A stretch of DNA of 64,000 nt from Aeoliella mucimassa (GTDB lineage Bacteria; Planctomycetota; Planctomycetia; Pirellulales; Lacipirellulaceae): the NCBI RefSeq assembly GCF_007748035.1, contig NZ_CP036278.1:6544793-6608792 (forward strand). The letters run 5' to 3'. The notes below the pieces were generated by a model. It was not told where the DNA came from. It worked only from the letters and a program-made list of their open reading frames with translations, and ran no database searches. The position numbers and the translations under genes were made by a program. Numbering within the stretch: position 1 is the stretch's first letter; each line of letters starts with the position of its first letter. Of this stretch, positions 41,541 to 51,790 are shown in pieces.

Positions 41541-44500
41541 TTATTGTTTTGCGAGCAGGCGATTCCATCGCAACCAGGCGAGCACCGCCAGGGCAGCGAG
41601 GATGAGCCCCAGCCCGCGAGGCCATAGCCAGAGCCACCAGACCATACCGATGACGACCGCGGTGAAGAACAGCAGTGGATAACCCAGCTCGAACGACAGG
41701 CTGGGGTAACCGCCTCGGCGGCGCGTGGTAACGTGCACCGCAGCGGCAATCACCGCACCGATGGCAAGCAACCAACGAACCCAGTCGTCGGCCATGCTCG
41801 AGTCGCGTACGGTGAGTTTGAGATCCACTGGCGACGATTGCACAAACCATTGCTGAACGACTGGCTCGCTCACCGGCACTGCCAGCGCCGGCTCGTTGTT
41901 GATCGGCAGCCACTTTTGCAGCCGAGTGATTTCGGTACTCGCTCGGGCGAGCAGCTCTTCGTACTCGTCGGTTTCATCCGCGGGACTGACGAGCACCGAG
42001 TCGGATTCGTCCGACGACATCGCCAGGCGAAGCTTCCGTTCGGCGACCGACAACACCGAAACCCAGTAACGATTCCACTCCTTGGGGAGCGACACCCGAA
42101 GCGAGGTACTCGACGAAGCAGAGAGCAGCTGATTCAGCTCGATGGCCGCGGCGTCGAGCGGTGGGCGTGCTTCGCACGAACCAGCGACCGCGTGGTAATG
42201 ATGCGTCGGCAACGCCAGCTGCCAGATGCGATGCTCGATGTCAGCGGTGGTGTCGCGAACCGTGAGCGTCGCGGTTCCGATACCTTGCGTGAGCGCATGA
42301 CGATCGGCGGTGCTGACCAGCTCGATCACGTGCGGCAACCAAGGGTCGGGCACCTGGAGACTAAGCGTGCCATCCTCGGCATAGTCTGCGTTGGTTGGCT
42401 CTCCATCGACGAGCACCGAGACCGGCGCCTGACGATTGGCGAGATGCAGTTCGAAAGTCGACTCACGCAGTGCCGGCACGAACCACTGTGTATTCAAGGT
42501 GATCGCGTCGCCAGCGCCGGGAGTGACTAACGTAGTCACCAAAGGAACGCGAACCACCTGCAGACCAGCGGTATCGGCGATCCAAGTGAGCGAGGGGTAA
42601 CCGGCTCCGTCGGCTTTCAACAGTCGGGCGGCTGGCCAAGGAGCGAGCAGGCCTTCGATGCTCGCAGGAGCAACCGTAGGAGTCGCCTGCTCCCAAACCC
42701 ACAGCCCGCGCTGGGCATCGATCACACCGAAGTAGTATTCCGCTTGCTGAGCACCTTGCATTTGCAGGATGGGAGTCGAGACTCGTTCGGGGTTCTCGGC
42801 TTGAATAGCGCTTCGGAAACTGATGCGTTGCTGCTCGCCAGCAATGAGCGGCTGCGCAAGCCGAATCCGAAGTTTACGGCTCACCCCGTTTTCGGGAGGA
42901 ACCAGTTCGAACTGCTGAGTACCCGTGGTATCGATCTGACCGACCAGTGCGTCGGGCCAGGTGAGCTCGATCTCGGGCAGCGTGCCTTGGCGCACGTCGA
43001 GCATTATGCCGAAGTCGGCGATCCAGGCATTATTGCGACGCACCATGGTCGTGAGCAGCGACGAGCGGAACTGCGGCTTGTTCTCGCGGATTTCGAGCGA
43101 CAACGGCCGGGTTCGCATGGTGGAAGTCGTGAACTGCTGCAGCGCGTAAGCTTGCCAGCTCGCGGGAGGAACCGGGAGTCGGTCGGTGCGTTTTGCGTCG
43201 ATGTCGCCGTCGACCAGCTTCGCGGTACGATTGTCGGCAGCGAACAAGGTGATCTGCTGCCGGGCGGTCGCGTCGCTGGCTGCAGCGATGAGCGGAATGT
43301 CGGCGCGGTCCACTCGCTCCTTGCCCGACCCCTTTTGGAGATCGACCGTACCGATGACCGTGAGCTGGTACGCAGTGCTAGGCTGCTCGGTAAACAGCAC
43401 CAGCAGCTTGTCATCACGTGGTTTACTAAAACTAACCGGCGTGGTCTCGCCGGCGATGGTGAGCATCACCTCTTCCACGTGAAGGGTCGCTGCAACATCC
43501 AGCCGGTGAAAATGGGGCGACCAGCGTCCAACCGTGAACGCACCTTGATAACGAATCTTCAATTGATCGTCGAAGCAACCGACGTCGATCGACTCTTCCA
43601 CCAACGCGTTGCTGTTGGTCGGGCGGAGACTCAGCTCGAGCGGCCGACGGTTTTCGCTGGTGGAACCGAGGAAGTCGGGCTCGTCGCGCTCCGGCCATAG
43701 CTCACCGAACTGAGTGACGAGCGGTGCCTCGGCAGCCGAGAACCCGGTGACCTGAACCAACTGGTCGGTAGGATACGTGACCGCGACATACCGCTTCGCC
43801 ACAGAAGTGCCGCGAAGCGAGATGGCGGGCACTCTTAACCGTCCGAACATCTGAGAACGCTGGCAAGCCAGACGCACGCGGATGCGCTGCTCGCCGCCGG
43901 TCAGATCGATGCGGGTGGGAGCTTCCACCAGCTGCCAGTCGGTCGATCCGCTGGCCGATTCGGTCGGCAACCCCAGCGGCTGACCATCAAGCAGTACCGA
44001 AGGAACCAAGTCGCCTTCGAGACCTCCTTCGCTCAAGCGATACCAGGTTTCGAAGCTCACCTCTTCGGAAGTGAACGAAACCCACTGCCAAGCATCGGCC
44101 GGCAACAGGGTTTGCACCATGTTATCCTCCGGCTTCCATTCCACGAGCAACTCGTTGCTTACCGGAAGCGGGACTTCGAAGACTTCATCGGTTCCATTCG
44201 TTGCCCGAAGGGGGTGCTGATTCACCCGCAAGCCCTGAGTCTGCCCAGGCACGGTGAGTCGCAGCTCGCTCTCGGGCAACGGCAACACCTGCATCCGCAG
44301 CGTACTGACTTCGGCAATTCGCTGAATGGTTGGAGTAAAGCGAACGCGGGCGCGGTACTTGCCGACTCGCTGCACGGCGAACGTCAGGCGAGTGCCTTGG
44401 TCGCTCCAGACAATCGGGACCGGCGTGCCATCGAGCTGTAGCGTATCGCTCCAGTCGGCACTCGTTTGCTGTAATGGCAACGACACCACCGCACCGGGTG

Positions 44501-47500
44501 CTTTGACTTCGAGGTCGAATTGCAGCTCCCACGGTTGGTTCGGGCGTCCGGCGTCGGTCGACGCAGTGTTCCACGTACCGAGATAACGAGGACTCGAAAT
44601 GAGCCAGGCATCGCTGGTGGTGCTTTGCTGCTGCCGGCGAAGCAGCTCGGCAAACAATCGAGAAGAGATGTAGCGAGTGTCGCTAGTCGCATTGCCCGAT
44701 TCGTCCATGGGAATCAGGATGCTCTCGACCTTCACCTCTGCCTGATTCGCACTGGCGTTGAGCGACTCGTCGGCCGTGGCCGAACCGGCACACAGCACGA
44801 GTAGCAACATCGCTCCGGTGGCTGTGAACGTGAAGGAGCCCTTGGAATCTTCGAGCCTGGTACCACCGGCGAGCCGCCCCGCGCGTTCGAGCATCCGCAG
44901 GGCGAGCGCCAGCAGCAACCCACCCCATAGCGAGGTAGCCCAGGCACTCGACGACGCAGGCAACAGCAAGGCCAACGCAACCGTGGCGGCCAGCAGGATG
45001 ACCAGCGGAGTCACCCGATTCCACAGCAAGTAACCTACCAGCGCGGCCGCGGCCAGCAGCAAGAACCGCACGGCCTGCCAACTGGCGGGGTGACGGAACT
45101 CCACCGACGCGGTAAGTGCAGCCCCCAACGGCAACTCGGTTTCGGCCAGGGTAAGCTGAGGTTCCGGCGACGGGTTTATCCCGCGGAGCGACCAGTAGTC
45201 GGTCGCTAGCGGGCCGAACAGTCGCTCACTCCAACTCTTGGCTTGCATCGGCACAGTCGGGGTGTCGATGGGCTCGAACTCCTGGGGATAACGCAGTTTC
45301 CACCAAGCGTTGTTCACCGGCATGTCGAACTTCACACTCGGAAGCGATACCTTGGCCCCGTGAGCCAGCTTGGCTGGCAGCGTAAACTCCACGACGAATC
45401 GCTCGACATCCCGCTCCGGCACGAGCGGCATCGAGAACTTCGTCGCGGTGACTTTATGCATCAGTCCATCAGGCGAGTCGGCCGGTTCGATCAAGCGGTG
45501 CCAATGAATGTGCTTGGCTTCGGCCGGCAATTCGCACTGCAGCGCGGCTTCGGCGCGGTTATCAACAGTTATCGCGACCTGGTGCTGAGCATCGCCTTGC
45601 GGAACCAGTGTCGTGTAGAAGTTGGCCTGCGAGATGACCGCCAGCGGAAGCGACTCGCCGCCGGTGTCTCGATTCACCACAAAGCGGGCGTCGAGATCGT
45701 CGTCGGCCACTAGTTTCCAAGTCGATTGCAGTGGAATGGTGCCGGGCCACGACTCGCTTGTCGGCGACCACCCCTCCGAAGCAACACTGATGGTGCGAAC
45801 CTGGTCGCTGCGTACTTCCATCCAGTGCTCACGCAGGCCTTCGCCAACGACATGCAGCACCGCGGGAGTACAAACCAAACCGGGAAACACCTGCGGCTGG
45901 ATTTCGATGGTGAACATGCCGGTCTGGCGGCGAGGGAGTTCGAGCGCCCACGTGGCGTTGCGGCGGATCGACTCGTCGCGTTTGGCGATGCGCCAGGTGG
46001 TTTCGCCGGCCAGGCGCCAGAGGGGAGGGGCCTCGGCCGCGTCGTTCAGCCGCACGTACACAGCGCCCAACGAACCGCTCCTCGGCGTGCACTCGATCCG
46101 ATGCCCCACCTTCCATTGATCGGCCACGCCGAGCACGCTGGTAAGCACCACCGCGTCGAGTTCCGCGACAGCCGGTGTTAAGTAGCCCTGCAGCGAATCG
46201 GCGAAGCCCGCACGATTGAACACCGGCGCGGTGAGACTCGCTGGCAGCAGGGTGCCGAGATAGGTGGGGATTGCTTCTTCCGACAAGGGAGTCGGCTGGG
46301 GATTCATCTCTAGCCGGTAGCCATCTTCCACCTCAAAGGCAATCAAACTAGTGGCGGCCGTGGTGTTGCGCCAGCGGAGAATGTCGAACTCCTTCACGGG
46401 AGACCAACCGTTGCTGGCCGTCACGGGGCGATTGGCTTCCACCCGCAACCGTAGTGGCAGTGGATCGGCGGTGGGATCAGTCGCCTCGGTCGAGATTCGT
46501 ACGACTAATTGACGTTGCTCGTCGACTTGATGCACGTACCAGTCGGCGACCTCGTAGGGCGTATCGACCGAGACCGAAGTCGGCTGCCAGTCCTTCACCA
46601 TATCGGCCACTAGTACTTGCACCGGTGCCAGGGCGCGGCGATCAAACTCCGTCGTGCAGATGGCAGTGGTGCCAACGAGGCCGAGCTGCACGCTACGGCC
46701 AATGTTAATCGTGTCGTTCGCGATCCGTCGGGCGACGGCCAGATCGAGGCTCGAAGTCGAGTCGAGCTTTGCGAACGTCATTTGCCGCCGCGAAGGTCGC
46801 CCATCGACTGGTAGCTGCACCACGTTGCGAAGTCGTAAATCTTCCACACGTAACGACGAAGCAAGTCGCACGTCGATCTCTCCCGACTGCCAATAAAGCT
46901 GAGTCAGACGGATCTGCGATAAGCTCGTCGCCTCGTTGGATGCCAGCGGGCACCAGGCGTCGATCGTCAGGCGTCGATCGCCGGTAGTGGTTTGCGTGAG
47001 CTTCTTCGGCAATGTGATTTCAACGCGTCCGGTACTCAGCTGCTCTGCGGCCAGGTTCGTTGTGTTCCATCGGGCGGATCGCAGAACTAGCGGGGCGGGC
47101 ATATCGACCGTTAGCAGTTCCGGCAGCGACTCGGTGCTCGAAATCTGAAACACCTGGCGAACTGCAACGCCACTTTCGTTTACCTGGTAGGTAATCTGCT
47201 CGTCGTACGTTGCGTCGCTGGTGCTCTGAGTCAGGCTCGGCGTGGTTGGTCGCACTCGCCAGGCGGGGCTACTCTCGGGACCCCAGCGGAGGAGCCAGCG
47301 GATCGAACCCGTAGCGGCCGTGGCCGGAACCGTAAGGCTCTCGGCGGCAAACGGCAGGCTATCGCCGGGCTTCACTCGGCTGATCAACACCCCGGAATCA
47401 GGCAACGCTTCAGGCACCTGATCGCTGGGGAGATCGAGCACCAGGCAGGCGGCCACCGCTTTGGGCAGCGTGGCCCAGAACTCGCGGGCGCCGTCGACCT

Positions 47501-48008
47501 CGCGGCTCACCGGGCATTGCCAGCGAAAATCGAGCCAGCCGCTACCGGGCACCTGCATCGCCAGGCGATTGGTCGCTGGATTGTTGCCCATCCACATCGG
47601 AGCGGTCGTGCTCCGCCAGACCGCGGAGTTGATCACGAGCGTCGACGTGTCGATGGAAAGCCAATTGGCGGTCTGCTGCTCGCATTCAATTTGTGCGGCC
47701 CCACGACCCGCGGCTCCGCTGGTGCCTTCGAGCACTCCATAGAGCAGCAACTGCGATACCTGCGGCTGCGATTGCACCGCGATCGACTCGTTACCTTCGG
47801 CCAGCAGCTTGTCGAGCCGCGCTTTGTCGATCGGCAGGTAGGTCTCCCCATCGGTCGGCCAGCTCTTCGGACGGTCGGCCGGTACGTAAATGTTACGCAG
47901 CAATACTTCCGAGGAGTCCGGCGCAACTTGCTGAGCTTCGCACGGCTGGCACATGCCCCACGTCCACAACACACTAAGCACCAAGATAAAAGCACTTTGC
48001 TTAGCCAT
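41541..48008 (-). CDS. 2,155-residue exported, membrane-anchored protein of unknown family
   Basis: A signal peptide (AFILVLSVLWTWGMCQPCEAQ, residues ~5-26) is followed by ~940 residues that are strand-rich with no repeat domain I recognise. A cluster of membrane helices follows at about 973-1050 (AVRFLLLAAAALVGYLLW; PLVILLAATVALALLLPA; LWGGLLLALALRML). Then comes a second signal-like segment (GAMLLLVLCAGSATADES, about 1062-1080), a second ~950-residue strand-rich region and C-terminal helices (about 2075-2150). Two halves of similar layout suggest an internal duplication or fusion. The segment after each signal is comparable: NIYVPADRP...LDKLL and SILIPMDES...FAELL. The start ATG overlaps the stop of the upstream large gene by 8 bases, so translation is coupled. 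Function unknown; I infer an envelope machine. Confidence 0.8.
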   Translation of the reverse strand: MAKQSAFILVLSVLWTWGMCQPCEAQQVAPDSSEVLLRNIYVPADRPKSWPTDGETYLPIDKARLDKLLAEGNESIAVQSQPQVSQLLLYGVLEGTSGAAGRGAAQIECEQQTANWLSIDTSTLVINSAVWRSTTAPMWMGNNPATNRLAMQVPGSGWLDFRWQCPVSREVDGAREFWATLPKAVAACLVLDLPSDQVPEALPDSGVLISRVKPGDSLPFAAESLTVPATAATGSIRWLLRWGPESSPAWRVRPTTPSLTQSTSDATYDEQITYQVNESGVAVRQVFQISSTESLPELLTVDMPAPLVLRSARWNTTNLAAEQLSTGRVEITLPKKLTQTTTGDRRLTIDAWCPLASNEATSLSQIRLTQLYWQSGEIDVRLASSLRVEDLRLRNVVQLPVDGRPSRRQMTFAKLDSTSSLDLAVARRIANDTINIGRSVQLGLVGTTAICTTEFDRRALAPVQVLVADMVKDWQPTSVSVDTPYEVADWYVHQVDEQRQLVVRISTEATDPTADPLPLRLRVEANRPVTASNGWSPVKEFDILRWRNTTAATSLIAFEVEDGYRLEMNPQPTPLSEEAIPTYLGTLLPASLTAPVFNRAGFADSLQGYLTPAVAELDAVVLTSVLGVADQWKVGHRIECTPRSGSLGAVYVRLNDAAEAPPLWRLAGETTWRIAKRDESIRRNATWALELPRRQTGMFTIEIQPQVFPGLVCTPAVLHVVGEGLREHWMEVRSDQVRTISVASEGWSPTSESWPGTIPLQSTWKLVADDDLDARFVVNRDTGGESLPLAVISQANFYTTLVPQGDAQHQVAITVDNRAEAALQCELPAEAKHIHWHRLIEPADSPDGLMHKVTATKFSMPLVPERDVERFVVEFTLPAKLAHGAKVSLPSVKFDMPVNNAWWKLRYPQEFEPIDTPTVPMQAKSWSERLFGPLATDYWSLRGINPSPEPQLTLAETELPLGAALTASVEFRHPASWQAVRFLLLAAAALVGYLLWNRVTPLVILLAATVALALLLPASSSAWATSLWGGLLLALALRMLERAGRLAGGTRLEDSKGSFTFTATGAMLLLVLCAGSATADESLNASANQAEVKVESILIPMDESGNATSDTRYISSRLFAELLRRQQQSTTSDAWLISSPRYLGTWNTASTDAGRPNQPWELQFDLEVKAPGAVVSLPLQQTSADWSDTLQLDGTPVPIVWSDQGTRLTFAVQRVGKYRARVRFTPTIQRIAEVSTLRMQVLPLPESELRLTVPGQTQGLRVNQHPLRATNGTDEVFEVPLPVSNELLVEWKPEDNMVQTLLPADAWQWVSFTSEEVSFETWYRLSEGGLEGDLVPSVLLDGQPLGLPTESASGSTDWQLVEAPTRIDLTGGEQRIRVRLACQRSQMFGRLRVPAISLRGTSVAKRYVAVTYPTDQLVQVTGFSAAEAPLVTQFGELWPERDEPDFLGSTSENRRPLELSLRPTNSNALVEESIDVGCFDDQLKIRYQGAFTVGRWSPHFHRLDVAATLHVEEVMLTIAGETTPVSFSKPRDDKLLVLFTEQPSTAYQLTVIGTVDLQKGSGKERVDRADIPLIAAASDATARQQITLFAADNRTAKLVDGDIDAKRTDRLPVPPASWQAYALQQFTTSTMRTRPLSLEIRENKPQFRSSLLTTMVRRNNAWIADFGIMLDVRQGTLPEIELTWPDALVGQIDTTGTQQFELVPPENGVSRKLRIRLAQPLIAGEQQRISFRSAIQAENPERVSTPILQMQGAQQAEYYFGVIDAQRGLWVWEQATPTVAPASIEGLLAPWPAARLLKADGAGYPSLTWIADTAGLQVVRVPLVTTLVTPGAGDAITLNTQWFVPALRESTFELHLANRQAPVSVLVDGEPTNADYAEDGTLSLQVPDPWLPHVIELVSTADRHALTQGIGTATLTVRDTTADIEHRIWQLALPTHHYHAVAGSCEARPPLDAAAIELNQLLSASSSTSLRVSLPKEWNRYWVSVLSVAERKLRLAMSSDESDSVLVSPADETDEYEELLARASTEITRLQKWLPINNEPALAVPVSEPVVQQWFVQSSPVDLKLTVRDSSMADDWVRWLLAIGAVIAAAVHVTTRRRGGYPSLSFELGYPLLFFTAVVIGMVWWLWLWPRGLGLILAALAVLAWLRWNRLLAKQ

Positions 48009-51000
48009 TGGGCTCGTTCACCTCGATGGCTATGGTTTGGGCGTTTGTCGAGGCTTGGCCTCCGGTGATCGGCAACATGGTCGAGGGACGGTGCGAGCCC
48101 GAGCGGTCGGGCCGGGCGGTGGCCGTTTGCGTAGCGGTGGAGTTCGCCACTGCGGGGCGGGGATACATCAGGGCAATCAGCCAGGCCAGCAGCCCGCACA
48201 GCACGCCAAGTAAACCGAAGCGGGAAAGCATTCCCACGTGCTGGGGATACGCGACCCCGACAGCGGCGACGGCGACGAGCACTACTAGTAGCACCGGCAC
48301 GCGGCGCAACCAAGGCAAGTACCAGAGGGCGATGCTTGCTGCCACGGCGATTGAGGCGACACCAAACACCAGGATCTCGCGACGAATCAGCGACACTTCG
48401 AGCGGCGACTCGCCCAACGCACGATACAGCATGGCATGTTCGCCGCGGGTCGGTTCGATGCCATGCGTCACGCCGATCCAGTCTTCCAGATCAGCGGTGT
48501 CGAGGTCATTCTGCGCCCGCCAGTCGTTGCCGGTCCATTTGGTTTGGAACGCTTCGATCAGCGTGGGAGCATGCCATACCGGCTGGTACTCCACCGGAGC
48601 AACAACTTGCCAGAACACCTCGGCCCGAACATCGTCGCCAGCCAGGCGGGGGCGTTCGGTATCGACTTGGGTGTTCCAATTTAGTTGCCGCGGCAATCGG
48701 TAACGAAGCGAAAGCGTGTGTTGTCCGAAGTCGGGATCGTCGGGCAAATTCAGTTCGATCTGCGCATCGCCTTGCACTGCATCGAGAATCGGCGTGCCAT
48801 CGAGCACTACTTCGATTTGATCCCCATCGGGTGCGTTCTCGGGCAATTCAACATGCAACCGCTTCGCGCTACTCTTGAAGAGGAACACGGTACGGAGTTG
48901 GCTCACTTGATCGGTCAGCCAGGTTTGCACCCAGATGCGTTCGATGGCGACTACCCCGCCGTTGGTAGTACGGCCTGCAGTCGCGAGCGGTAGGAAAGGA
49001 GTTGCCTCGGTGGTAGTGAGCGTGTCGGTCAGCACTCCGTCTTGAGCGGTGGGAGCCCCCTGCATCCGCCAGCTGGAGCCGGTCGCAGGCACCAACGCCT
49101 GCCCGAGCGACGAAGCAAGGTGCAACCGATGACTGCCAAACTCGACATCCGGCACCGACACCAGCGGCAACACAAACGACTCGCTCTTGGCCGCAGGGGC
49201 CGGAAGCTGATAAGTAACACGCAAACGGAACTTGCCCAGGCGAGGATGCGCGAGCTGAACTTGCCGCTCGCGGAGCGTGCCGCTCGCTACGGCCGTCGTC
49301 TCGTCGTCGTCAGGCACTTCGAGTTTGTTGCCCACGGGATCTTCGTCAGTCGCCGTTTCGGGCAATAGCTCGACGCCTAAGTTTTTGAGTCCCTGCGGAG
49401 TCGCCAGCATGATGGAGTTGGCCGGCTGGTGACGAATATCGAGCAACAGGTCTTGCACGACCGAAATGAAGTCGCCCTCGATGTTTACGTCGGTCTCGCA
49501 GTTGAGCAGCACCCGCTGCGGACGAGGCTGGCGGCGAGCAGCAAACTCCAGCGGAGCGTAGTCGCCGCGGTAGCGGAACTGTTGACCGATGGTCTCGCCG
49601 CGGGCGGCATCCTGATCGTCAAAAATCGGCAACGGACTCAAGCCCGACATGCGAGCCAGATCAGGCGTGATCTGCAAACTGGTATCCGACTTCACCACCA
49701 ACTTACTGGGGTTCAGTTCCAACGAATCGAAAATCGGACAGGGCAATCGCAGCTGGAAGGCTTCGTTCTCTTCAGGCTGCCAGACACGGCTCAACTCGAG
49801 CGTGATCCGTGGACTGCGAGTCATAGCAAACGCCGAATCGTAGCCGTACACGTGCTGCGACATGTCGCCGATGCCCATCGGGTCGCCGGGGCGGTCGAAC
49901 TCTTGCGCTTCTTCGATGCCTTCGGTCGAAGTCCGCACCAAGGTCCAGTCCTCGAGTTCAAAACTCGGATCGAAGAACACGGGAAGCGACCGGCCCCCTT
50001 CGATCTGGTAAGTCACTTCCATCCGCAGCAATGCCTCGCCCGGATTGATAGTGAGTGTGTAGCTAGGGGTGGCGAGCACCTGCTGCTGACGCGGCACCAC
50101 TTCTACCGGCAATTGCCAGGGTTGGCGGGCGAAGCGGAAAGCGGCCTTCACTTGTTTCGGATCGGGTGGAGCAGCAAGCCAGGTGAGGTCGACTTCGCCA
50201 CGCCGGACCAGCCGCACCCCGTCGGTAGGCTCGAAGCGAAGCTGCCAATCGTCGTCGACCACCACGGCCACTTCGCCATCCTGTGGCACCGCCCCGGCGA
50301 CTTCGAACCCTCGCAGGGTGAGCTTGCTGATGTCGTCGTTCACTTCGACCGTTTGCTTGGTTTCGAGATCGACCGTTACGGGATCGCTCTGCTCGGCCAC
50401 CAGTCGAACACGCAGCACGGTGCCGCCAAGATTGTCGACCGCATTGACTTCCTCAATCGAGGCAATCGGCGGGGCAAAGGCCGACCGCTGGTAGGTTGCC
50501 CCAGGCGGGAGATGCACGCGGAACTCGCGGAACGCCTGGCCATAGCTCTGCACCGACAGACGAGCCTGGGTTTCGACATCGCGCCCGCTGATGGTGATCA
50601 GCAACTTGGCCGACGACGTGAGCGTGGCCTCGGGCGAGTCGGTTGTCACGGGGCGTTCGACCCAACTAATAGCGGTCTCGCCACCTTGGCAGTCGGCTTC
50701 GATCTGCACACTGCCCGAATCGAGCGTTCGCGTGGTGAGCACCACCCCTTCGCTCGCGGCAGTCGACTGAATAGCGCCGGCCGATTCCAACACCAACTTC
50801 ACCTTCGTCGCCCGGGCTGGCAGCATGCGCAATTGCACTCGAGTGCCATCGCGTTGCAACGGAATCACCAGGTCGAGTTCAACCGTGCGTTTGGTGCCTG
50901 GTTCGCCATCGAGTGTAACCAAGTACCCTCCCTCGGCCGGATTGAGTCGCAGGTAACGGCCATCGGTGCGAGCGGGGGCATCGGGCAGCTTAGCTAACAC

Positions 51001-51543
51001 CGCGCCCGAGAGCCCGAGCGGTACTTCCACCTCACCTGTTTGATGCAGGGTGATATCGAACGTCGCATGCAACGCAGCTTGATTGCCTTGGATGCTGCCA
51101 GTGAAACTCGCCTTGTCGATGGTCCACTGCTTCGACTGATCGGCAACCTGCTTCAGCCCTTGTTGCTTTTCCCACGCTTCCAGGAAGTTCTGGATGCTCA
51201 TATTGAACACCGGCTGAGGATTGCCTTCGCTATCGAGCAGAATGTAGGTGTCGGGACCCACCGGGGTTAGCTTGCCCTCCAGGCGGGCGATGTCGGGCGC
51301 GTTGCCAACCTTCGGCGGCGACGCGGGGGCTGGGTTGGTCGCAGGTGGTTGTTCGGCGGGAGCCGCTGCCTCGACGACCGGTTGCACCTCGGCGGCTGGT
51401 GCTGGTGTTTCGGGCGCTGGCTCTTGGGCGAACACCGGCATCGCAACGCAAACCAACAGCGCGGCAGCGACCGCTCGACTCAACCTGTGCCAGGTCAAGC
51501 CGCGTGCTCCGAGACGCTTGTTCTCGTTGGTATTCAAGGCCAC
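48001..51543 (-). CDS. ~1,180-residue exported, membrane-anchored protein, partner of the giant protein
   Basis: After a basic start and signal peptide (SRAVAAALLVCVAMPVFAQ) comes an Ala/Pro/Glu-rich stretch of about 50 residues, then ~1,000 residues of strand-rich sequence. A helix cluster follows near the C-terminus (ILVFGVASIAVAASIALWYL; VPVLLVVLVAVAAVGVAY; LLGVLCGLLAWLIALMY) and ends in a Thr/Ser-rich tail. The helix cluster matches in outline the one in the middle of the 2,155-residue partner. Early in the chain, ALHATFDITLHQTGEVEVPLGL resembles WELQFDLEVKAPGAVVSLPL in the second half of the partner. No enzyme motif is visible. The start is uncertain: GTG at 51543 is used here; TTG codons at 51537 and 51663 are alternatives. 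The gene end overlaps the next start by 8 bases. Confidence 0.8.
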   Translation of the reverse strand: MALNTNENKRLGARGLTWHRLSRAVAAALLVCVAMPVFAQEPAPETPAPAAEVQPVVEAAAPAEQPPATNPAPASPPKVGNAPDIARLEGKLTPVGPDTYILLDSEGNPQPVFNMSIQNFLEAWEKQQGLKQVADQSKQWTIDKASFTGSIQGNQAALHATFDITLHQTGEVEVPLGLSGAVLAKLPDAPARTDGRYLRLNPAEGGYLVTLDGEPGTKRTVELDLVIPLQRDGTRVQLRMLPARATKVKLVLESAGAIQSTAASEGVVLTTRTLDSGSVQIEADCQGGETAISWVERPVTTDSPEATLTSSAKLLITISGRDVETQARLSVQSYGQAFREFRVHLPPGATYQRSAFAPPIASIEEVNAVDNLGGTVLRVRLVAEQSDPVTVDLETKQTVEVNDDISKLTLRGFEVAGAVPQDGEVAVVVDDDWQLRFEPTDGVRLVRRGEVDLTWLAAPPDPKQVKAAFRFARQPWQLPVEVVPRQQQVLATPSYTLTINPGEALLRMEVTYQIEGGRSLPVFFDPSFELEDWTLVRTSTEGIEEAQEFDRPGDPMGIGDMSQHVYGYDSAFAMTRSPRITLELSRVWQPEENEAFQLRLPCPIFDSLELNPSKLVVKSDTSLQITPDLARMSGLSPLPIFDDQDAARGETIGQQFRYRGDYAPLEFAARRQPRPQRVLLNCETDVNIEGDFISVVQDLLLDIRHQPANSIMLATPQGLKNLGVELLPETATDEDPVGNKLEVPDDDETTAVASGTLRERQVQLAHPRLGKFRLRVTYQLPAPAAKSESFVLPLVSVPDVEFGSHRLHLASSLGQALVPATGSSWRMQGAPTAQDGVLTDTLTTTEATPFLPLATAGRTTNGGVVAIERIWVQTWLTDQVSQLRTVFLFKSSAKRLHVELPENAPDGDQIEVVLDGTPILDAVQGDAQIELNLPDDPDFGQHTLSLRYRLPRQLNWNTQVDTERPRLAGDDVRAEVFWQVVAPVEYQPVWHAPTLIEAFQTKWTGNDWRAQNDLDTADLEDWIGVTHGIEPTRGEHAMLYRALGESPLEVSLIRREILVFGVASIAVAASIALWYLPWLRRVPVLLVVLVAVAAVGVAYPQHVGMLSRFGLLGVLCGLLAWLIALMYPRPAVANSTATQTATARPDRSGSHRPSTMLPITGGQASTNAQTIAIEVNEPNG

Positions 51544-51790
51544 GCTACGATGGGTAAGAAAAGCTGATGCCGACCGGGGGAAGGTTGCATCAGAGTAGGA
51601 GGCAATACTGACGGCTAGCAGGTAGTCCTTCCCCCATCCGGAGCCGCAGCGAAACTGTTCCAACCTCTCATTCTAGTCAGCCGTCGATACCGAAGGAAGC
51701 AAAACGAGCCTGCTTAACCGGTACTTCGGGCTAAAGTTTTCCCGAGAAAAATCAGTTTTTCGGCTTCCCTCATCGGCCCCTCCAACCCCG

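Noticed and set aside
49429..50997. 522-codon plus-strand frame opposite the large minus-strand gene
   Set aside because: No start context, signal or motif. The minus-strand gene has a signal peptide and coupled translation, so this is a shadow.
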